Positions 40,614 through 49,578 of a DNA stretch of 49,578 nt are shown piece after piece (the first letter of the stretch is position 1; the number at the start of each line of letters is the position of its first letter). A program made the position numbers and the translations under genes. Below the pieces are notes generated by a model that saw nothing but the letters and a program-made list of their open reading frames with translations, was not told the origin of the DNA and searched no databases. The stretch covers positions 1 to 49,578 of the forward strand of contig JBBCIV010000042.1 in the NCBI GenBank assembly GCA_037189665.1, given 5' to 3'. Origin of the DNA: BPJO01 sp037189665. Its GTDB lineage: Bacteria; Planctomycetota; Phycisphaerae; Tepidisphaerales; Tepidisphaeraceae.

Positions 40614-43600
40614 TCAAACTCAACCTCATTGGCCCAGTGCTCGGTCCAGTCGGCGGCGAAGGCGGCGCTGTTGCGGCGGGAGACGCTTCGCCCCTTGGCT
40701 AGTTCCAAGCAACCAACGCCGGCGTCGTCGTTGATGCGGAAGCTGAACTTCACGGGTTTTCCTTCGTCCAGCAGTTTTCGTACGTGCGGGATCTCACTCC
40801 ACGGGATGGCGGTTTCGACAGTGCGCGTGCCGTCCTCGTGGGCGATCGCCAACTGCCCTGTCTTCACCGGGCCCTCCCATGGAGCGGCCGGCTGGCGAGG
40901 ATAGAAGTGCTTTCGGGGCGCGTCGGGCACGGTCAGGCGCCAGATTTCCGTTCCGCCGCCGTATGCGTCGGCCACTTTGTTCAGGGCGAACTCGTAATCC
41001 GTGCAGCGGTAGCCGGTGAACTTTGGCATGGTGCCGGGCAGTCGCTCAAACACGACCGGATCTTCCGCGAGAGGGATCGCGTTGAACGCGATCTGAATGT
41101 TGTCGAAATTCGGCGCGTTGCCCGAAGGCAGGATCGGCCGCATGCGGTAGCTGAAGCGGCGCACGCCCCCAGGCCAACGATGCTCCTTCTTCTCGATCGT
41201 CTGCAACACGTCGACTGACACGTCGGCCGGATAGTTTGGCATGGTTCCGACGACGTAGTGCCCTTCTCGGCCGTAGGTGCCGATCCAGTTGCCTTCGGTC
41301 TTCTCGTCGATGCGAAACCGACTGGCCGCCGGCTCAGCGGTGGGCCCGGAGAACGGATCAACAAAAACGCCTGCGAGCGTCACGGGCAGCCAGTTGCGAG
41401 AACGGATTGTCAATTCCATCTGGCCGCGCACGCGCATCGTGACATACGTGCCACGGCCGAACTCGCGAACTTCCTTCTTGTCGATCAGCCGGCCGGTGCT
41501 TCGGTCCTTGAGTTGCAGTTCGAAATGCGCACGCCCGAGATTTGTCGTGTCGTCGTCGATAAAGTAGACCGAGATATCCCGAGGCTTATCCGCCGGCGCT
41601 TCAAGATTGAGCCGGATCGCCTTCGAAATGCCCTGCAGCAGTTCGTAGCTGCGTTCGCCGCTGGTCGTTCCAGGCTTGAGAAGCGCAAATGGCTTCCGAA
41701 CTTCGTTGCCGATGGCGCCGGGCTTGGTGACGAACGTTTTGTCCACGTCATACTCCCGCGTCAACTCAGGGTAGAAGAAGACATCGTCATCCCGCTTTTC
41801 GAACCTCAGCGTACCGGGATGCGGCGTGGTGTCGGCCACCTTGGCGCCGAAATAGAAGAACTGGTCGTCGTACGCCAGATACGAAGTAGCCTGTCCCTTC
41901 TTGATTGATGAGTCGTACTTCACGAACGGGAACCACGCCGCCTCCTGCTGCGTCGGCGCATTCGATTCGTCGGAACGAATCGTTTGTGGCAGCACGTCTT
42001 TCCAGTCATCCAGATTGCCATCTACCGCAATGGTACGGCGCGCGATGACGTTGACGCGCATTTCCTCTTCGTGCTCTGCCACTCCGTCGACGCCGGCATC
42101 GAAGCGCATTGACAGGGGATACAAGTTGCTCGGAACGGCTTCTCCGCCGGTGATCTTCACCGCAATCCATTTGGTTTCGTGCGGTTCGAAACGGAGTTCG
42201 GTCGGATGGTCGACCTGTAGATCGCCGAGGCGTGCGGCCAGCTCGCCGGAAATCGGGCGATTGTAGATGTTGGTCAAACGAACTCGCATCTCCGGCCGAG
42301 TGTCAATTGGAGCAAGCATGTCGTGCGGAATGATCTCCAACGGCTCGATGCCTTCGATCGACGCGGACGCCACCGCCTTGGTCAACGCATCAAACGAGCC
42401 TTCACTTCCATCGGCACGGAGGAAGAAACCACGGCCATCAAGAGGAATGGTGATCCGGCTGCCCTTCGCCGCAACTTCGTTGCCGTAGAAATCGAATAAC
42501 TTAAATTTCTCGCCATCGGCGGTGATGTGCATGTTGGCGTCGGCCAGGCTCTGCACGCGTTTGAGTTCCTGCTCCAACTCTTTCCGCCTGACCTCGGGCG
42601 CGTCGGGAGGTAGTTCCGCTATTTGCTTGCGCAACTGCTTATCCGGTTCGACGCGCGAGAGTCCCTGCACCGTTCGGAACAGCAATCGCTCACGGCCGAA
42701 CGTATCGGTCAGATCGCCGACGACCACAATGGTGCCGTCGTCCTTCCGGCCCTCCGCGCCATCGAACACCATCACCCACGGCAAGCCGTTCTTGAACATC
42801 AGTTCGCGGAACGGGCGCTCCCCGATGAAGTGCGTCGCCGCCGCCACGGCGGCAGCGGTGGACCAGACGTGAATCTGTTCCACGTCCTTCACACCGCCGG
42901 CGTCATCATTGATGCGAACCTTACGATGCCATGAGATATTGCCGTGATAGACGCCCATCGCGCGGTCGTATCCCGCGGCCCGATTCGTCGCGACCACCGC
43001 CGCCACGCGATCGTCGGTGTTGGCAATCCAGCTTTCGGTATCCCAGATTCGCACACGGCCGTTAGGTCCCTCACGGTTTCGCCACATGCGATATAGCGCT
43101 GGCGACTCCAGGCCCTGGTAATGAATCGTGCAAACGTCCAGCTTGGGCAAAAACGCGTCGGTGCCGTCGGGAAAAAGCTTGTCGAAAGTATTGCTCGACG
43201 AGTCGCAGCCGGCCACCAGCACTTGAACCTTCGCCTCTTTCCTGGCTCGTTCGACCCCGTTGGCCATCGCGGTATATATCTCGCGATAACGAAGCATATC
43301 GGCACCCCAGCCCGAGATGCTGATGCCTTCCCAGGGCTCGTTCCAGAGCGAGAACGCGGTCACCGGTCCGTTCGGCCATCCATACTTCGCGGCAACGCTT
43401 GTCACCCATTCGCTGAATCGCTCGTCTTCCGAGGGCAACCACGCCATGTCGCTTTTGGTTTCCTGCATAACATCGTCGGCGTTCAAATGCGGACGAGGCC
43501 GGCCGAGTGGCTGCGGCACTGGGCTGTCGCCGACCAGCAGCAGTACGGTGATGTTCTTCTCGTGATAGAGTCGCAGGCGTGCCTCCAACTCGGCCGCGCG

Positions 43601-44263
43601 TCGCTCGAATTCCGGGTGATCGGGCGGCACGAACGCCACGTCCAGCCGAACCGCCTGTACGCCGAGTCGATGAAGAATGTCGACCGGCATGTTATCCAGC
43701 GACAGGCTGGGATACTGCACGCGGCGGAGATCGGGCTTAAAGGTTCGAATGCAACTGGTCGCAAACTGCCGGCCGTGTTCGCCGAGGTCGATCACGAGCG
43801 CGTAAGCGCCTTTCGTTTCCGGCAGCGTACATTGAACGGTGACGTTCTGATGTTTGCCCGGCGCGATGTCGACCTCGATCGGGATCGACTGCACATCGGC
43901 GATCTTGAACATCACCGGCGCCCAGATATCACCCGCAGTACCGTGCGTGCCATAGGCGATGACGTCCACCTTGCCCGCGGCCTTGATAGCCCGATCCAGA
44001 TTGTTCTGAATTTGGAACGTGAAAGACGGCTGCTCTCCCGGCCACACCACGTTGCCCGGAATGCTCCCGCCGACACTGATCACGCGATACGGATATTGCC
44101 GCTGGTTGAGCACCACGTTGAACGTGCTGTCGTAACCCGGAATTTTCTCGCCCGACACCATCTGCGCCGAAGCCGCTCCGGCAAGCGCAGCCGTAACGGC
44201 GGCCGCGATGGCAAGACTCCGGCGAGCCCACTGCGCAACGAACGTCTGAATTGTTCTAAACAT
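40601..44263 (-). CDS. Secreted clan GH-A-like glycosidase with C-terminal CBM9/DOMON-like modules
   Basis: This 1220-residue protein has a signal peptide (RRSLAIAAAVTAALAGAASAQ, ending near 34). The TIM-barrel part (about 180-480) has the clan-A pair: acid/base N308-E309 in FSLWNEPW and a likely nucleophile E410 in RIWDTESW, 101 residues apart, resembling GH39/GH5-type enzymes. Then come beta domains and, near 740-830, a CBM9-like module (TIAVDGNLDDWKDVLP, YLAYDDQFFYFGAKV). A related end segment is TAIPWSEIPHVRKLLDEGK with VSRRNSAAFAADW. The ATG at 44263 has GAGGAAC upstream. It lies 115 bp after the lyase gene and is probably cotranscribed with it. Substrate cannot be told. Confidence 0.78.
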   Translation of the reverse strand: MFRTIQTFVAQWARRSLAIAAAVTAALAGAASAQMVSGEKIPGYDSTFNVVLNQRQYPYRVISVGGSIPGNVVWPGEQPSFTFQIQNNLDRAIKAAGKVDVIAYGTHGTAGDIWAPVMFKIADVQSIPIEVDIAPGKHQNVTVQCTLPETKGAYALVIDLGEHGRQFATSCIRTFKPDLRRVQYPSLSLDNMPVDILHRLGVQAVRLDVAFVPPDHPEFERRAAELEARLRLYHEKNITVLLLVGDSPVPQPLGRPRPHLNADDVMQETKSDMAWLPSEDERFSEWVTSVAAKYGWPNGPVTAFSLWNEPWEGISISGWGADMLRYREIYTAMANGVERARKEAKVQVLVAGCDSSSNTFDKLFPDGTDAFLPKLDVCTIHYQGLESPALYRMWRNREGPNGRVRIWDTESWIANTDDRVAAVVATNRAAGYDRAMGVYHGNISWHRKVRINDDAGGVKDVEQIHVWSTAAAVAAATHFIGERPFRELMFKNGLPWVMVFDGAEGRKDDGTIVVVGDLTDTFGRERLLFRTVQGLSRVEPDKQLRKQIAELPPDAPEVRRKELEQELKRVQSLADANMHITADGEKFKLFDFYGNEVAAKGSRITIPLDGRGFFLRADGSEGSFDALTKAVASASIEGIEPLEIIPHDMLAPIDTRPEMRVRLTNIYNRPISGELAARLGDLQVDHPTELRFEPHETKWIAVKITGGEAVPSNLYPLSMRFDAGVDGVAEHEEEMRVNVIARRTIAVDGNLDDWKDVLPQTIRSDESNAPTQQEAAWFPFVKYDSSIKKGQATSYLAYDDQFFYFGAKVADTTPHPGTLRFEKRDDDVFFYPELTREYDVDKTFVTKPGAIGNEVRKPFALLKPGTTSGERSYELLQGISKAIRLNLEAPADKPRDISVYFIDDDTTNLGRAHFELQLKDRSTGRLIDKKEVREFGRGTYVTMRVRGQMELTIRSRNWLPVTLAGVFVDPFSGPTAEPAASRFRIDEKTEGNWIGTYGREGHYVVGTMPNYPADVSVDVLQTIEKKEHRWPGGVRRFSYRMRPILPSGNAPNFDNIQIAFNAIPLAEDPVVFERLPGTMPKFTGYRCTDYEFALNKVADAYGGGTEIWRLTVPDAPRKHFYPRQPAAPWEGPVKTGQLAIAHEDGTRTVETAIPWSEIPHVRKLLDEGKPVKFSFRINDDAGVGCLELAKGRSVSRRNSAAFAADWTEHWANEVEFDFER

Positions 44264-44378
44264 GATGACTATGTTCCTCCGTCGGCCCGCTGCCCGGTAA
44301 TAACCCATCCCGGAAAACGGCGTACGATCTAATTCCTGCCAAACGCAAAGAAGCCCAAGGCGCAAACCTGCCCAAACC

Positions 44379-46850
44379 CTAAACCTTGCCGCTCGTCAAC
44401 GGCCGCAAGATGTGTACCCAATCGCCCGCGGGGTAATCGCAGGCAACGCCACACGTCGTTTCGCCGCGGAAAATCTGGCATTCCAGCGGCTTCTGCGGCA
44501 GGCCGACGACGAGCGATCGGCGCTCCGGCAAGCTGAACACCACTCGACGCTCGCCATCGAAGCGAACATCCGTCGCCGGCGCATGGACCGACCATCGCAC
44601 CCGCTTTGACGGTGCGTTGCTCGGCGAATCATGAATTTCCAACGTGCCGTTCGCACGCCACCGAAATTGACGTCGCACGTGAGGCCGCATCGCCCGCGCA
44701 ACCGGACGGCCAAACGGTGTACCGTCATTCCATTGCGATACCGGGATATCGCAGTCGACGACCGTTTCGCCGTCGATATCCGCGCATCGCGTCACGCGGA
44801 AACCTTGCCGATCCAGGTATTGCATCGGCTCGTGCGAAGGGAATCCCAATACGTTGTGTCCGACGTGAAAGTGTTTCATCGGCCCGTCGCCAAGTCCCGA
44901 ATCGCAACAGATAAGTTGGCCACGATCCCACCACCAGAAGCTTCCCTCGTCGGGATGGTAATGCCCCCAGGCGTCGCCGCAGCGAACCACCAACAAGCTC
45001 TCGCCCGCCGGCTCTATGCGCCGAGCCAGCGATCCAAAACCGTTCAGGTTCGCCAGGCTCGGGAGCGCGGGTTGTGATATCGGGGCGTCCGGATCGGGCG
45101 CAAGAAACGGCGCGAACGTGTGTACTTGTTCCGACTTTCGATCCGTCAGCAGCGATCCGGTTTCACGCCAGGCCCAGCGATAGGCCTCGGCTTCATCGGG
45201 CTTGAGACCGGCCAGCCAGCCGAAGAGATAACCATATCCTTCATGCTTGTTGTAACTGTGATCGCCGATGGCCGGGATGCCGCGTCGGCCGCGCAATAGC
45301 GGATCGCGAGGCGACAGAAGCGGGATGAAGAACCGGCACGTCGCCGCGAAGCGTTCGTCGCGCATCAGGTCGATGGCTTCAGGCGCGTGCCGCAACGCCA
45401 GGACGAGCGGAAGCAGCGTAAGTTTCACGTGATTGGCATAGGTGTGGCTCTCTTCCCAACAGCCGCCCTGCCCATCCGGACTATCAGGCCAGACGAAAGC
45501 CCGCATCTGCTGCTCGAACTGGTCGACTGCGTGCCGCCGCCATGCCGCCGATCGCGGGTGGTTGGCCAGCGCGCAGCCCACCAGACCCACGAACACATAG
45601 CGATCGGTATTGAAATTCTGATTGAGCATCCCCCGGTAAAACGAGTCCGGCCCGTACGGACATTCCGGCGGCCGCATCGCGTAGTGCCAGGGGTAGGCGT
45701 CGCGGCGCATCAACAGGTCTGCCAGTTCCGCCAGCAACCCGCCGATCAGATCGCGCTCGGCATTACTCCACGCGCCGATCAGATCCAGCAGGTGAAACGT
45801 CGCCGTCGCCGGCCCAAGAACGCGCTGGGCGACAGGATTGCCGATCGGATGCAGGAACGCCTGATCAACCATCGCATCGCGATGTCGCCGGAGGACGTCC
45901 AAGACATACGTTTTGGCCGAAGCCATATCGCCGGACCAAAAGGGGTTTCCGCCGGTGAGCTCTGGGCGTTCTTTGACGCGTCGCATCGCAACGGCGAGCG
46001 AATCCGGCCCAAAAACGCACTCCTGCGCCGGCGGAGTTTGCGGAGCATATCGTCGGCTGCGGGCAAGCCGTTCGACGCGTGCAAACCCGTGTCGGGCAAG
46101 CGCCCGAGCTGGCCACACTGCGATTCCGTTCGCCGGCTCGAAATACTCGATGCCCTCCACCTGCCTTGAAAGCAACTCGGCGCTTGGCCCGCCGACCAGC
46201 AGATAGCTGCGATGCCCCGCCGACCGCACCGCCGCGTCAGCTAATAATTCTGTGCCCGAGCCGGCGGATAGTGTGATCGCCGAACGAGTCGGATGTCCCC
46301 ACGTGCCATTTCGAAGTGCCACCATGCCATGACAGTCGTCAGCATCCTGAACGAGAAACCAGTCCTTGAGATCAAACAACTGCCCGAATTGCGTAAACGC
46401 GCCCATCCGGCCTGCGGCCGCCCCCGTCGGACGGCTATCCAGCGACAATCCACGATGGGTATGGAAAACCGCCCCCTGAAACCGCCACTGCCAACCGATC
46501 GCCGGGTCGGTGATGCGTTCGCAGACTTCCAGCGTTCCCGCCATCTGTCCTGCCCGCACCCAGAGTTGCCAGGGAGCCCGCCTGAATTGATTGCGATAAA
46601 ATATCGTGATTCGCGTCCACGCGCCCCGGCTCTCGACCGACAACTTGCCGGAATCCAATTCCTCCGGCAGGACCAGGGTCGCCACCGCTACCGCTCGTTT
46701 TTGATAATTAAATCGCAGGTTCAACGCCCTAAGTGATTGGAATTCCCAATCTTGCGCGAGTTCTACAGCAAACCCACCGCCAAGCGAGCGGGCGGGAATG
46801 GCGGAAACCAAAGCGGAACGGCGGGAGGAAAACGGATGCGTGCCGAGCAT
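44379..46850 (-). CDS. Heparinase II/III-like polysaccharide lyase
   Basis: This 823-residue protein has an alpha-toroid middle (about 300-560: FLHPIGNPVAQRVLGPATAT, CPYGPDSFYRGMLNQNFN, GGCWEESHTYANHVKL). The C-terminal beta-sandwich typical of heparinase II/III carries the metal/catalytic block GHYHPDEGSFWWWDRGQLIC near 625-645. This family cleaves uronic-acid polysaccharides such as heparin-like chains or alginate by beta-elimination. No signal peptide is evident at the chosen start (MLGTHPFSSRRSALVSAIPA), which is odd for such an enzyme. A longer start was not found because DNA upstream is AT-rich and non-coding. Confidence 0.75.
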   Translation of the reverse strand: MLGTHPFSSRRSALVSAIPARSLGGGFAVELAQDWEFQSLRALNLRFNYQKRAVAVATLVLPEELDSGKLSVESRGAWTRITIFYRNQFRRAPWQLWVRAGQMAGTLEVCERITDPAIGWQWRFQGAVFHTHRGLSLDSRPTGAAAGRMGAFTQFGQLFDLKDWFLVQDADDCHGMVALRNGTWGHPTRSAITLSAGSGTELLADAAVRSAGHRSYLLVGGPSAELLSRQVEGIEYFEPANGIAVWPARALARHGFARVERLARSRRYAPQTPPAQECVFGPDSLAVAMRRVKERPELTGGNPFWSGDMASAKTYVLDVLRRHRDAMVDQAFLHPIGNPVAQRVLGPATATFHLLDLIGAWSNAERDLIGGLLAELADLLMRRDAYPWHYAMRPPECPYGPDSFYRGMLNQNFNTDRYVFVGLVGCALANHPRSAAWRRHAVDQFEQQMRAFVWPDSPDGQGGCWEESHTYANHVKLTLLPLVLALRHAPEAIDLMRDERFAATCRFFIPLLSPRDPLLRGRRGIPAIGDHSYNKHEGYGYLFGWLAGLKPDEAEAYRWAWRETGSLLTDRKSEQVHTFAPFLAPDPDAPISQPALPSLANLNGFGSLARRIEPAGESLLVVRCGDAWGHYHPDEGSFWWWDRGQLICCDSGLGDGPMKHFHVGHNVLGFPSHEPMQYLDRQGFRVTRCADIDGETVVDCDIPVSQWNDGTPFGRPVARAMRPHVRRQFRWRANGTLEIHDSPSNAPSKRVRWSVHAPATDVRFDGERRVVFSLPERRSLVVGLPQKPLECQIFRGETTCGVACDYPAGDWVHILRPLTSGKV

Positions 46851-46883
46851 AAGTCTTTTCCCATCATGACTTCAAATTAACCA

Positions 46884-46960
46884 ATTTCAACCCTAATAAT
46901 GTCGCACCTACCGCAATTCATTCAATTAAGGTTGAAATGTGGTGATTTTTAGGTCATTAT
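46884..46960 (+). promoter_or_regulatory. Promoter and dyad operator of the PEP-CTERM gene
   Basis: ATTTCAACCCTAAT (46884-46897) and ATTAAGGTTGAAAT (46925-46938) form a 14-bp inverted repeat with one mismatch and 27 bp between. The right arm overlaps a -35-like TTGAAA (46932-46937), with CATTAT (46955-46960) 17 bp later. The block is in the AT-rich divergent gap between the lyase and the PEP-CTERM gene. Confidence 0.45.
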
Positions 46961-46973
46961 GATTTGAGTTGAA

Positions 46974-47008
46974 CCCAAGACGGAGCACAGCGTAATTGCC
47001 GTCCTGGG
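46974..47008 (+). other. Hairpin in the 5' leader of the PEP-CTERM gene
   Basis: CCCAAGACGG (46974-46983) pairs with CCGTCCTGGG (46999-47008) in 9 of 10 positions with a 15-base loop. It lies in the presumed leader about 60 bp before the start codon. It may affect mRNA stability or translation. Confidence 0.4.
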
Positions 47009-47067
47009 TTTGGGTCCCTATCGAAATGCGGGTCATCACGCTGTGACGCGCAGGAGGAGAATTGGAA

Positions 47068-49455
47068 ATGAATTACGGACAACGCCAGATCGTGCCATGC
47101 GCGACGGCACTCGTTCTCGCGGCGGCTCAGGTCGTTCAGGCGGCGTGGAGCAGCACTACTTACGATGCAAACTACAACGACCCGGCCAATTGGGCTGGCG
47201 GCATCATCGACGATCAATTTACGCAGACCTTCACCTATAACGAATGGAATTCCGCACCCGGATTTTCGTTTACCAAGGGGACAAGCGTTGTGGGTTCCCC
47301 AACTGTGACAGGCCTTGGCGGTAACGGCCAGGAGGTTTCACAACTGTATGTGGGCATGCCGATCACCAGCGCTCAGTTCCCCGTCGGCACGACGGTCATC
47401 AGCGTGGATCGCGCCGCCGGTACAGTGACGCTCAGCAACAATGCGACCGCCGCAAGCAGCAGCACGAACATCGTCGTTTCGGCGGCCAACAACCCCTGGC
47501 GCCTGCAACTGACGTCAAACCACGTGGTTACCGGTGGCATGGCGCTCGAATACAGCCAGCCAGTCAACCTCGCGATCAACGCGAGCGCCGCTCGCGCCGT
47601 CACTTTCACCAGCGCCAATCCATCTATCAGCGTAGATGTCGGCCCGGGCGCCCAGCGGTCGGTCACCTTCAATAGCAACGTCAATTTCGATTTGCAGAAC
47701 AAGCCCCTGAATATCTCCGTCACCGGCAGCGCCGCGTTGGTCGGCGGTAATCGCGGCGACGATACGCTGAGCATTCAGGGCAGCCTCCTGGGTCTGACCG
47801 AACTGTCGAAGTCCGGCGCGGGCACGGTTCAGGTGTCCAAGCCGGTGGAGCTGAACGGACCGGTAAAAATCACCGGCGGCAACCTTCAGTTCTCCGGGAA
47901 TAGCTCTCTGTTGGCCAACAGCGCCGTCCCGACCGCCATCAGTATTGATGGTCGCGGCTCGCAATTGTTGCTGCAAACGTCGGCCGCGAACTCGCTGGGC
48001 ACCTCTACCCCTATCACGATGCGCGCCGGCGTACTGACGCTCGGCGGAGGCGGCGGGATTGCGACGACGGTCGGGGCTGTGACGTTGACGGGCTCGAAGA
48101 ACACGCTGGCCAACCTCACCGCCAACGAAGGCTCAAATCGCTCCCTTACGCTCGCCTCACTCACGCGAGAAAACCAGGCATTGCTTAACCTCATCGGCCG
48201 CAACGGCACGGTGGGCAACGGCTCCCAGCAGATCCTCGTCAACAATGACGCGCATCTGCTGTCCGGCCTTGTCGGCGGCGGCGGCTCGGCGGGAACCTCC
48301 ACGATCTCCATTCTTCCGTGGGTGTCGGCAATGTCGGGCGGCAACTCGCCGACGGTCGGGTTTAACGATACCGCTCCTTACAGCGCCGACTGGCTTGTGA
48401 CTTACACGAGCGACAACGGCTTCCGAGCGTTGACGGCCGCCTCGGAGTATCAAACCGATCTGAACGCCGCAAGCGCCGTCGAAAACGTCCGACTTGGCGC
48501 CAACGTAACGCTCGGCGCATCCAAGACCGTCAACGCCCTGACGGCGTCGGCCAACGCGAACATCACCCTCGGTTCAGGATTGTCGCTGACGATCACCAGC
48601 GGCGTGCTGAACACGCGCGAAGCCACCATCAGCGGAGGCTCGATTGCCGCCGGCACAGGCAATCCGCTGATTTTTGGCGGGCGGTCCGGCCTGGTAGTCA
48701 ACTCTTCCATCGGCGGCGATGCAGGCATTATCGTCGCGAACGTTGGATCAGGATTGACTTTTGGTGGTACTAACACCTATTCCGGTGATACACTCATTAT
48801 GGCGCAGTTGCAGGTTAACAACGCCGCCGGGCTTCCGGCGGGAACGAACGTGCGCGTCGATGAAGGCGGAACCCTGAGGCTCGGAACAGTGGGACTGTCG
48901 GCAAACAGCCTGTCAGGGACGGGCGTCGTGCAATTCGTCTCCGATCACGCGAACAACAGCCTGACGCTCGGAACTGCCGCCCGCATCTCCAAGTCGATCG
49001 CCGTCGGAAGCGGCGGCTACATCGCCCCGGGCGACCCGAGCGGCGAACATCAGGCCGGCACGCTCTCGTTTACAGGGACGGCGCCAGTCAACCTGGCACT
49101 GCAAAGTGGATCGGAACTGCAAATCGACCTGGCCGGCCTTCAATCGTACGATTCGATCGCCAACCTCAGTAGCGGCGGTGGCCTGCTGACGATTGACGAT
49201 GGCCTCATCAAAATCAACCGCCTGAACGGCTATCTGCCGGAGATCGGCGATACGTTCAACCTGATCACCGGCTTCACCGGGACGACGCTCGGCAGCCTTA
49301 GCGTGATTGATGTTCTATCGCCGAGCACACATGCCTATGGCCTGCAGCGACTGGATAACGGCACGCTGCAATTGACGGTAACCGCCGTTCCCGAGCCGGC
49401 GCTGGTGTCGGCGTTAGGCGTCATGGCGTTCGCAGGCCTGCGACGACGCAGGTAG
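47068..49455 (+). CDS. PEP-CTERM surface protein with autotransporter-type beta repeats
   Basis: This 795-residue protein has a signal peptide (about 1-26, ALVLAAAQVVQA) and a WSSTTYDANYNDPANWAGG start as in autotransporter-associated beta-strand proteins. Gly/Ser/Thr/Asn-rich beta-helix repeats fill about 150-720 (SKSGAGTVQV, FGGTNTYSGDTLIM, VRVDEGGTLRLG). The C-terminus VPEPALVSALGVMAFAGLRRRR is a PEP-CTERM sorting signal: VPEP, one helix, Arg cluster. AGGAGGA at 47052-47058 precedes the ATG at 47068; an in-frame TTG at 47062 is closer to it. It is expected to be exported, processed by an exosortase and displayed on the surface. The ligand is unknown. Confidence 0.9.
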   Translation: MNYGQRQIVPCATALVLAAAQVVQAAWSSTTYDANYNDPANWAGGIIDDQFTQTFTYNEWNSAPGFSFTKGTSVVGSPTVTGLGGNGQEVSQLYVGMPITSAQFPVGTTVISVDRAAGTVTLSNNATAASSSTNIVVSAANNPWRLQLTSNHVVTGGMALEYSQPVNLAINASAARAVTFTSANPSISVDVGPGAQRSVTFNSNVNFDLQNKPLNISVTGSAALVGGNRGDDTLSIQGSLLGLTELSKSGAGTVQVSKPVELNGPVKITGGNLQFSGNSSLLANSAVPTAISIDGRGSQLLLQTSAANSLGTSTPITMRAGVLTLGGGGGIATTVGAVTLTGSKNTLANLTANEGSNRSLTLASLTRENQALLNLIGRNGTVGNGSQQILVNNDAHLLSGLVGGGGSAGTSTISILPWVSAMSGGNSPTVGFNDTAPYSADWLVTYTSDNGFRALTAASEYQTDLNAASAVENVRLGANVTLGASKTVNALTASANANITLGSGLSLTITSGVLNTREATISGGSIAAGTGNPLIFGGRSGLVVNSSIGGDAGIIVANVGSGLTFGGTNTYSGDTLIMAQLQVNNAAGLPAGTNVRVDEGGTLRLGTVGLSANSLSGTGVVQFVSDHANNSLTLGTAARISKSIAVGSGGYIAPGDPSGEHQAGTLSFTGTAPVNLALQSGSELQIDLAGLQSYDSIANLSSGGGLLTIDDGLIKINRLNGYLPEIGDTFNLITGFTGTTLGSLSVIDVLSPSTHAYGLQRLDNGTLQLTVTAVPEPALVSALGVMAFAGLRRRR

Positions 49456-49485
49456 GCCATTTTCTTTCTGTCTCCTCCGCGCATT

Positions 49486-49526
49486 CGCAGGCTGAATCGG
49501 TCGCCCGGTTCAGCCTGCGGTGTTTT
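49486..49526 (+). terminator. Terminator of the PEP-CTERM gene
   Basis: CGCAGGCTGAA (49486-49496) and TTCAGCCTGCG (49509-49519) form a perfect 11-bp stem, followed by GTGTTTTTG. It lies 30 bp past the stop codon. Confidence 0.88.
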
Positions 49527-49578
49527 TGCAGAGGTATCCGCGTTCAAACAATCCATAACAAAACCGCCGGCCGCGACG

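Overview
The window is GC-rich bacterial DNA and most likely comes from a planctomycete of the Phycisphaerae type. Four things point there: a PVC-superphylum small basic protein (8946-9239), a PEP-CTERM protein carrying autotransporter-type beta repeats (47068-49455), a long operon of pseudopilins around gspF (10691-23238), and several carbohydrate enzymes. The class-level placement is inference; PVC membership is better supported.

Layout. 1-6165 holds a cut secreted protein, a PlsC-type acyltransferase, a four-helix membrane protein, a galactose-mutarotase-like protein, and an ECF sigma factor with its membrane anti-sigma factor. 6583-10568 holds a UbiD decarboxylase, a MazF/antitoxin pair, the small basic protein and a class I aminotransferase. 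10691-23238 (minus strand) is one tightly packed operon running gspF, then seven class III-signal pseudopilins, then a 1495-residue GspK-like protein. 23386-26118 holds a zinc metallopeptidase and a GH13 alpha-amylase. 26125-33115 is an L-arabinose locus (araC-type regulator, araB, araA, araD) facing a divergent GH2 hydrolase. 33142-37408 holds a secreted protein of unknown role and uvrA. 37514-40613 holds a small membrane ORF, tRNA-Arg(TCG), and a decayed accessory patch (AP2/HNH homing-endonuclease remnants, an integrase C-terminus, an intact HhH-GPD DNA glycosylase). 40601-49455 holds a secreted clan-A-like glycosidase with CBM9-like modules, a heparinase II/III-like lyase and the PEP-CTERM repeat protein.

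The genes mostly serve polysaccharide capture and use. The secreted glycosidase, lyase, GH2 enzyme and amylase would release sugars, and araBAD feeds L-arabinose into the pentose phosphate pathway. The gspF operon would build a pseudopilus. The most unusual observation is that four of its proteins carry five copies of a short Y-x-C...H-(T/S)...W module resembling CBM5/12 carbohydrate-binding domains, and the GspK-like protein also has a lamin-tail-like domain. This suggests a pseudopilus or tip that itself binds glycans.

A second theme is small palindromic repeats of several families. They lie in gene junctions and also in frame inside uvrA, the aminotransferase and a pseudopilin, where they are translated. 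Two short terminator-ended units with C-rich tracts are possible small RNAs.
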